DNA of 15,175 nucleotides from Stramenopiles sp. TOSAG23-3 (taxonomy: Eukaryota; Sar): positions 1-15,175 of the forward strand of contig LT642532.1 of NCBI GenBank assembly GCA_900128585.1. The letters run 5' to 3'. The translations under genes and the position numbers were made by a program. Under the pieces are notes generated by a model that was not told the origin of the DNA, made no database searches, and worked only from the letters and a program-made list of their open reading frames with translations. Below, one piece after another: positions 9,707 to 15,175 of the stretch (its first letter is position 1; each line of letters starts with the position of its first letter).

Positions 9707-12313
9707 TCACTTCTCTTTCTTGACTTCCGTGGCCTCCGGCACCTCCTCGCCGCCACCGTCCTCCACCTTCAGGATGCTCATCTTCGAGGTAAACTGGTCT
9801 AAGTTCTCTCCACCCTCGTACACCCCACCATCGACCAAAAGCTTGGTAAAGGTCTCAACCAACTCCTTTTCTCGAAAGCTGGTCTTTTTCGAATCAATCT
9901 GAAAGTAAACAGACAACATAAACTGGTACGTTTCGTCGAAAAATATTTCGATAGTTGGTGAAGCGCCTCCCCAAAGGGCAGTGTCCTCCTCCGTCCACGT
10001 CATCTTCTTCAAGCACGAACTTTCTTCAAGAATAGAATCGAAAATGTCGACTTTCCGTGTGGCCATCAGTTCCTTCAATTTTTCGACGTTTATTTTGCGA
10101 TCAACTCGAACCCGAAGCGTCAACGCTCCCAAGGCTTGCGCTGCGAGACTGGACATGAGCTTCATCAGCCCCACACTTATCAAACCCAGCCAGCACATGT
10201 TCAAAATCCAAAACAGAAACGGAACCGATATCACGGGCTTGACCAGGCCTTCCACCACCCAGTCAGGCACAACAATGTTCAGCGTGCCCCCGGAGAGTCT
10301 GTCGATGATGTCGAACGCAAAGGAACCTGCTAAAATGATCTGCATGACTTCTAATGACGCGCTGGACCGCTCGTTCGCAGCACTTGCGTCGACCAAATAT
10401 TTCGTGTTTGACTGGACGTTCTTGAACACATCCTCCAACTGTTTGGTGTTGATTACGTCGCTCATTCGCTGCAACGTCATGAGGGTGTTCTTTGCGCCGT
10501 GGATGAGCTTGACAAGGTCACTGCAGCGCATCATGATATCCTTCTTCATTTGCGGCACGTCCAGCACTTTGTACAGCCGTTTACCGACCTGGTTCTTTAT
10601 CATTGGGGGGACCTTCAGTTCCTCCAGGGACTCTTTCAAATATTCTAAAACTTCCTGCAACAAGATAATGTCACGCGATGCGTCATTCAGGCGATCGCGA
10701 ATCTTTTGGATATTGTTCGGATCCTTCTGATACGTCATGATAAGGGTGCGGATGATCTTCAGGCTATCGTCCAAAACGAAGGTCCGGACGAAGAAACTGC
10801 CGATGAAGAGCTCTCTCGTCAGGAGCGACACGAACGCGCATATCATGCTCGTGTTCTCTTTCACCTTCGGCCCCCCGAACAAAATGCCGGTTCGGCCCAT
10901 TATTACTATATCGTCGTTGCTCAAGTCGTGTGCTGCGTGAATGTCGCCTAGGACTTGCTTCAGTTCATTCTCGTGGTCCGACTTGTCGATGTAGTCGTCC
11001 GCAGGCATTTTCCCGTTCGCCGGGAGGATGTCCTTCGCGATGATGCAGTTGAACTTTGCGCGCATCATCGTGTCCCCCATGTAAATCATGTCCAGCAGCG
11101 AGCGCTGGTACTGGGACAGCAAATCGTTCATGATTTGCGAACTATCCTGGTGAATGTCGACCAACAGGCGGGCCAAATGATCGACGCTAATGTCGTCCGC
11201 CTTGCGATCCACCACGGCGTCGATGAACACGCCATAGATGATGGTCCCGTCCACATTCAAATGCATACCAAAGTTTTCTACCTGGACAATTCCCTCCTCC
11301 TCTGGAAAATTAATTTCTGCTTCAAAATTAATGAAATGGACGAAATCGTAGTCCAAAATCACCACCTGGGTCAAGCCTGGCGGCACGCTAAACTTGGTCG
11401 CGGTCGGATCCTTGTCGACTTGCGCCGTGAAGAGGCCGCCCTGGCACCTATCGAGCGCGCCCAAGCGCTCGTTCAGCGCTACTATCTGGTTGGAACCGAA
11501 CGGGATCCACTCCCCTACTAACGAATGGACCCCGTTCAGGACCACGGCTTCCGAGAGCTCGTCCTGGATGTTACTGCCACCAGCCGCGGCTTCGTCGGCC
11601 CGGTGCGCATTGGAGCTCATCGGCTTCTCGTTCGCACGCAAACACGGCGGCAAGTACGGGCTACTTACGTAGGAAACGTCCTCTGCCTCGCAAATGCCAC
11701 TTTCCCGTCGCACGTACGAATTGCTCAGGAAGAACGTGTCCCCATCAAAACTAGCGACTAACAGCTCCCTTTCTTTCCCCGGAGGGGGGGGCGGGTCCGA
11801 GTCTTTAGGGTAGCAGAACGCCTCGACCTCCTGCTTCCACTCTTCCGTCACGCAGTCCTTGATGAACGCCAACCCTTTGAACGAAATCTGGTACGCGGTC
11901 ACCGGCTGAAAGTCCTCCGTCGTCAGCTTGAGCCCGTTCAGCATGTGCTTCTCCCTCAAATCGTCGATCGCCGACTTTCCCTCCTGGGATATGTTCAGCC
12001 AGCGCCGCCGGCTGCGCCCTTCGTAGGAGACGAGCATGCTGCTCGGCGCGTAGTCAAAATCGATCGCCCCACCAATAACCCCTTCGTAGACTATGCAAAG
12101 CATTGGCAGCTCGCGCACCCAGCCCTCCTTCTCGTGGGGGTTCGCCGCACACTTGGCGTACAACGAAACCATGTAAGCTAATTTTGCATGGTCCGCCGTC
12201 CACTCTTCTTCTTCCTGGGGCTCGTGCGGGATATGAAACTCCTCCGGGGGCATCCATAGGATGGGTTCTTCCGATTCCGAACCCGAACCTGAGCCAGAGC
12301 CGTCGTCCGACAT
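9707..12313 (-). CDS. Large uncharacterised membrane protein with C-terminal two-helix hairpin
   Basis: An intact 868-residue protein that I cannot name. It starts with a Ser/Gly/Glu-rich acidic tail (MSDDGSGSGSGSESEEP). Next comes a region of about 50-170 containing GKSAIDDLREKHMLNGLKLT and AYQISFKGLAFIK, which could be a winged-helix-like fold. A Pro run (PPPPPG, about 175) and a linker follow. From about 320 to 650 it is mostly helical and charged, the last 120 residues probably coiled coil (RDIILLQEVLEYLKESLEELK and following). Two hydrophobic segments, about 654-672 and 693-717, form a hairpin around a short amphipathic loop. The remaining 150 residues are soluble, with an acidic and basic end. 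Long helices leading into two membrane helices recall CorA-type channels in topology, but the CorA GMN motif is absent. Start ATG 12313, stop TGA. Confidence 0.8.
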   Translation of the reverse strand: MSDDGSGSGSGSESEEPILWMPPEEFHIPHEPQEEEEWTADHAKLAYMVSLYAKCAANPHEKEGWVRELPMLCIVYEGVIGGAIDFDYAPSSMLVSYEGRSRRRWLNISQEGKSAIDDLREKHMLNGLKLTTEDFQPVTAYQISFKGLAFIKDCVTEEWKQEVEAFCYPKDSDPPPPPGKERELLVASFDGDTFFLSNSYVRRESGICEAEDVSYVSSPYLPPCLRANEKPMSSNAHRADEAAAGGSNIQDELSEAVVLNGVHSLVGEWIPFGSNQIVALNERLGALDRCQGGLFTAQVDKDPTATKFSVPPGLTQVVILDYDFVHFINFEAEINFPEEEGIVQVENFGMHLNVDGTIIYGVFIDAVVDRKADDISVDHLARLLVDIHQDSSQIMNDLLSQYQRSLLDMIYMGDTMMRAKFNCIIAKDILPANGKMPADDYIDKSDHENELKQVLGDIHAAHDLSNDDIVIMGRTGILFGGPKVKENTSMICAFVSLLTRELFIGSFFVRTFVLDDSLKIIRTLIMTYQKDPNNIQKIRDRLNDASRDIILLQEVLEYLKESLEELKVPPMIKNQVGKRLYKVLDVPQMKKDIMMRCSDLVKLIHGAKNTLMTLQRMSDVINTKQLEDVFKNVQSNTKYLVDASAANERSSASLEVMQIILAGSFAFDIIDRLSGGTLNIVVPDWVVEGLVKPVISVPFLFWILNMCWLGLISVGLMKLMSSLAAQALGALTLRVRVDRKINVEKLKELMATRKVDIFDSILEESSCLKKMTWTEEDTALWGGASPTIEIFFDETYQFMLSVYFQIDSKKTSFREKELVETFTKLLVDGGVYEGGENLDQFTSKMSILKVEDGGGEEVPEATEVKKEK

Positions 12314-12370
12314 GTCTTCTGCGAAAAAAAGAAAAGAAAAAAGGGAAGGGTGTCACAAGACCTAAATATA

Positions 12371-12396
12371 CAAACAACAACAACAACAACAACAAA
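12371..12396. repeat. CAA microsatellite
   Basis: About eight CAA units, 60-85 bp upstream of the start codon of the 868-residue protein gene and therefore probably in its leader or promoter. On that gene's strand it reads as TTG repeats. Confidence 0.85.
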
Positions 12397-13375
12397 TTCT
12401 CCTTCTTCTGTTTCGTTCGGGCAATAATAGTAACAAGTAAGTATTTTGCTCACGTCTTACAGTTTCTTTAATAACGTGAGTATATGAGGAAAAAATTGAA
12501 CAAACTCATCTTCTTCTACGCTTTATTCATTCATCAACCAAGAGTTATATATATAGTACGTACTTTAGGAAAGGAACGAACAGTTAGAAAAAAGAAAAAG
12601 AAAAATAGTTCCAAAGGAGTCTCTCCTCTCTCTCATCAACAATTGTTTTTTAATATAAAAAAAAAAAATTCACTTCTTTTTTTTTTAAGGTTTAAAAATG
12701 GTACTTTACAATTACTGTACAAACTATTGCATTTGGAAATAATTATAAAGGAAATGTACTATTCTATAGGATATCTTAAAAGTTCATCGTTATTCCGTAC
12801 CAATTTATAATAATTAATTAAGCATATTACATTAATAATATTGTATACTTAAAACATTGTATACAAGAAAGAATTCCCTATGATCGATTGAAGGAATTGT
12901 TATTATATGGACACAGTATTAGGTGGTGGTGATAATGATCAATCAAACTGTTGGAAAAATCTAGCCGTTCTGATTTTGTTGATCTTCATTCTTTCTTGCT
13001 ATTCCTATACTACAAGCCAAAGTTCATGTAGTCTCTATATAATAGTCTACGAGTAGTTATATTTTATAAAATTAAAGCAAAGCTAAATATAATACGAAAT
13101 CATTATTCTTATTCTTATTAAAATATCTCCTCTCTTCTACAAACCACAACACAAAACACAACTAAAAAAAGAAAGAAAGAAATAAAATAAAATGATCACA
13201 CCACCACCACCACAACGGAAAATAAAAAAATTAAAAGAACCTATCTATATAACCCTACAGTATAACTATAATAGTAATTGTGTAGATGTAATTCGAATTT
13301 TTATTTTTTTTAAATTACAGTATTATACAATGTAATACAGTAAAACATTTAATATTTAATAGAAAATATCTGCTT

Positions 13376-13567
13376 TTGCTTTTCTTCCTTTTTCTTCTTC
13401 TTCTTCTTCTTCTTCTTTTTCTTTTTCTTTTTTTTCTTTTTCTTTTTCTTTTTCTTTTTCTTCTTTTTCTTTTTCTTTTTCTTTTTCTTCTTCTTTCTTC
13501 TTTCTTCTTCTTCTTCTTTCTTCTTCTTCTTTCTTCTTCTTCTTCTTCTTCTTCTTCGCTTTTTTTT
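13376..13567. repeat. Polypyrimidine tract, TTC and TTTTTC repeats
   Basis: About 190 bp with almost only C and T on the plus strand: TTC blocks, then CTTTTT blocks, then TTC/TTTC blocks again. It is a compound microsatellite about 400 bp upstream of the DIX gene start. The long lysine-rich reading frame on its minus strand is an artefact of the repeat. Confidence 0.9.
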
Positions 13568-13695
13568 CATATTCTCATTCTACTTCTTCTTCTATTTAGT
13601 CTATTTTGGCTTATCAGTCGTCCGTCCATCCTTCTCCTTGCTGTGAAGTATTATAGCGTTGTGATATTGTCATGATCGTGTACTCGTACTGCTGC

Positions 13696-13805
13696 TTCTT
13701 TTTCTCTTCTTTCTTCTTCTTTTTTCTTTTTCTTCTTCTTCTTTTCATTCTTCCTTCTTCTTCTTTTTTTTCTCTCTTTCTTCTTCTTCTTCTTCTATCT
13801 TTCTT
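13696..13805. repeat. Second polypyrimidine tract
   Basis: About 110 bp of TTC, TTTTC and TCTC units with one short break (about 13745), closer to the DIX gene. It is separated from the first tract by about 130 bp of mixed sequence. Confidence 0.85.
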
Positions 13806-13969
13806 CGTCGTTTAAAAATTAATAATACGCAGTGTGCATGAGGAAGTACATGTTCATAAAAAGCAGTTTCAAAAGCCTTCAATTGATTTTCGATAGAAAC
13901 AGCAATATTTGTAGTACACGGCAGCAGATAGATCAATCATTCCCCCCTTTGCCAGACTTTTTCAAGTCC

Positions 13970-14752
13970 ATGTCTCGAACTTTAGTACATTACGTCATCC
14001 CAGAGGACGGCGACGACTTTGAGCACCCAAACGTGTTTGCAGTCCAAATAGGCTTGAAGCGGTTGGCAATAAAGGACGTTGTAGATAAGTTTCCATTGCC
14101 GGGGGAGTACCATTTTCGCTTTAAATCTACTTTTAAGAAAACGTTCGTTTGGGAAGATGCAGTAGATTTCTCGGCACCTGTGCCAACGTACCAAGGCCAA
14201 GTGTCGCTCAAAGTGTCGCGGTTGAGGCCCGCCAAGGCTTCGAGTAATAGTAATGAGAGCTTCGGTGTAGAAGTCGCGTCCTCCCCGCCGTCGGGTTTTT
14301 CGGAGGTTACCGAAAAGGTTAAAGCTTCCCCGAAACGGAGAAAAAATTCCGACGAAGATCTTTTGAATATGCTAGGAAATGACAACGATACATTGATAGA
14401 AGAGCCCACCTTTGAGGCAGACTTCCAGTCTGCACCTGCCGTCGGACGAGGGGCCAGCACGAGTTCGTACGAAGATAGCGACCTGATGGGAGTTGATTTT
14501 GGGTCTTCCCCCGTCAATGCCCCCCCTCCTCCAATGATGAACAATGTCATGGGGAGAATGGGCGCAATGAATGGATCAATAGGCCAGCAGGCACAGTACA
14601 AACAATCGGCACCTCCTCCAATGAATACGACTATGAAACACTCCCGGACGAGTAGTTTAGCGAGCGATCCAGGGAGCGTGACCAGTAAGAAAAGCAATTC
14701 TCCGAGATCTTCAGCGATTGCCGATATGATGCAGGGTGGTTTCAAGCTATGA
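13970..14752 (+). CDS. DIX-domain protein
   Basis: A 260-residue protein with an N-terminal DIX domain (about 4-86). In animals DIX domains (Dishevelled, Axin) polymerise head to tail to build signalling condensates. Matching features are the YVIPEDGDD opening strand, IKDVVDKFPLPGEYHFRFK, WEDAVDFSAPVP and the closing strand VSLKVSRL. The rest is probably disordered: a basic, phosphorylatable stretch (SPKRRKNSDEDLLNML, about 120-135), an acidic part, Pro/Met-rich APPPPMMNN and APPPMN, and a Ser-rich end finishing MMQGGFKL. ATG 13970 is chosen because the DIX domain starts just after it and the sequence before it is AT-rich. The frame is open upstream with ATGs at 13838 and 13850, so a 46-residue extension cannot be excluded. 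None of the usual Dishevelled or Axin partner domains (PDZ, DEP, RGS) is present. Function in the organism is unknown. Stop TGA. Confidence 0.85.
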   Translation: MSRTLVHYVIPEDGDDFEHPNVFAVQIGLKRLAIKDVVDKFPLPGEYHFRFKSTFKKTFVWEDAVDFSAPVPTYQGQVSLKVSRLRPAKASSNSNESFGVEVASSPPSGFSEVTEKVKASPKRRKNSDEDLLNMLGNDNDTLIEEPTFEADFQSAPAVGRGASTSSYEDSDLMGVDFGSSPVNAPPPPMMNNVMGRMGAMNGSIGQQAQYKQSAPPPMNTTMKHSRTSSLASDPGSVTSKKSNSPRSSAIADMMQGGFKL

Positions 14753-15175
14753 ACTCGTTCCACAAGACCACGCTAAAGGCAGTGTAGCAGTTTAGCAGCA
14801 CTCGGTTTAATTTATGTAGAAAGTATGTTAAATTTTTATTTGAACGCGCGGACCAGCGGCGCCGAGGTTGGCAGTGGACACATAGCACTCTACGAATAGA
14901 TGCAATATTCTTTAAGACTGAGATTCATTTAACGTGCACATAGTCTAACATAATTAATTTTAATGGTGTGTAATATTATCTCTTCCTATCAAAATGTTAA
15001 TAACTAAGCAATTTGTCATAACCCTATTCTTAATACTACTCTGCACAATCAGTCAGTCAAGTAATTTTGGCAGAATTTTCTATATTTATTGCTAGCATAT
15101 ACACACCATTGAAAATAATATTATTTTTGTTGGGAGGATGAAGTTGTTGCGATTGAATAGATTGATATACATTGA
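14753..15175. other. Downstream intergenic region to the window end
   Basis: About 420 bp, mostly AT-rich, holding the DIX gene 3' UTR. A short GC-rich island stands out at 14842-14880. An inverted pair of 16-base words (14957-14972 and 15100-15115) flanks about 127 bp. No gene is certain. Confidence 0.5.

Larger units (their letters stand above)
12314..13969. other. Divergent intergenic region with microsatellites
   Basis: About 1.65 kb between two divergently read genes, so both promoters lie here. It contains a CAA run at 12371-12396, a copy of the recurring motif at 12900-12919, AT-rich filler, and two large polypyrimidine tracts at about 13376-13567 and 13696-13805. Open frames in it are made of low-complexity codons and are not believable genes. 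Confidence 0.6.

Noticed and set aside
10955-11521. A 188-residue plus-strand frame antisense to the 868-residue gene.
   Set aside because: Lies wholly inside the intact minus-strand gene and shows His/Val/Asp-rich mirror-codon composition.
12484-12810. A 108-residue plus-strand frame in the divergent intergenic region.
   Set aside because: Composed of AT-rich low-complexity codons (poly-K, poly-F), with no domain-like sequence.
13349-13570. A 73-residue lysine-rich reading frame on the minus strand (and a Phe/Leu-rich one on the plus strand).
   Set aside because: It is only the translation of the TTC/TTTTTC microsatellite.
13832-13969. A 46-residue N-terminal extension of the DIX protein.
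   Set aside because: The frame begins with GTG; the sequence is AT-rich without coding character, and the DIX domain begins right after the ATG at 13970. ATGs at 13838 and 13850 remain possible.

Overview
This is eukaryotic nuclear DNA from a microbial eukaryote. All genes are single uninterrupted reading frames of moderate GC, set in very AT-rich intergenic sequence full of homopolymers and microsatellites. The best taxonomic clue is the beta-tubulin. Its wording ([24 protein letters not shown], an acidic tail ending GDDMM) is the form I know from stramenopiles (oomycetes, diatoms and relatives). A DIX-domain protein of the type seen in SAR protists fits this. A stramenopile is an inference, not a proof. 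TAA and TGA end the genes, so the standard code fits.

Layout, left to right. Minus strand: a UBE2G1/UBC7-type ubiquitin-conjugating enzyme (462-974), a short secreted protein of unknown function with a duplicated C-terminal segment (2078-2704), and a complete protein phosphatase 1 catalytic subunit (3294-4196). Then comes a 1.4 kb divergent intergenic region. Plus strand: an unrecognised 519-residue protein whose N-terminal part may be longin-like (5581-7140), then beta-tubulin (8059-9178). The beta-tubulin has lost two internal segments, inferred as 72 nt in frame and 152 nt out of frame. Tail to tail with it on the minus strand lies an 868-residue protein with a long helical region and a C-terminal two-helix membrane hairpin (9707-12313). 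A 1.65 kb divergent region holding long TTC/TTTTTC tracts separates it from a plus-strand DIX-domain protein (13970-14752).

The genes do not form an obvious pathway. They are housekeeping functions (ubiquitination, dephosphorylation, cytoskeleton) interleaved with lineage-specific proteins, as is usual in a compact protist genome. No tRNA, rRNA, transposon, CRISPR or prokaryotic operon was found. The points most worth a second look are the broken beta-tubulin, the 57-bp duplication that straddles the stop codon of the secreted-protein gene, an approximately 20-base motif recurring only between genes, the DIX protein, and the large membrane protein.
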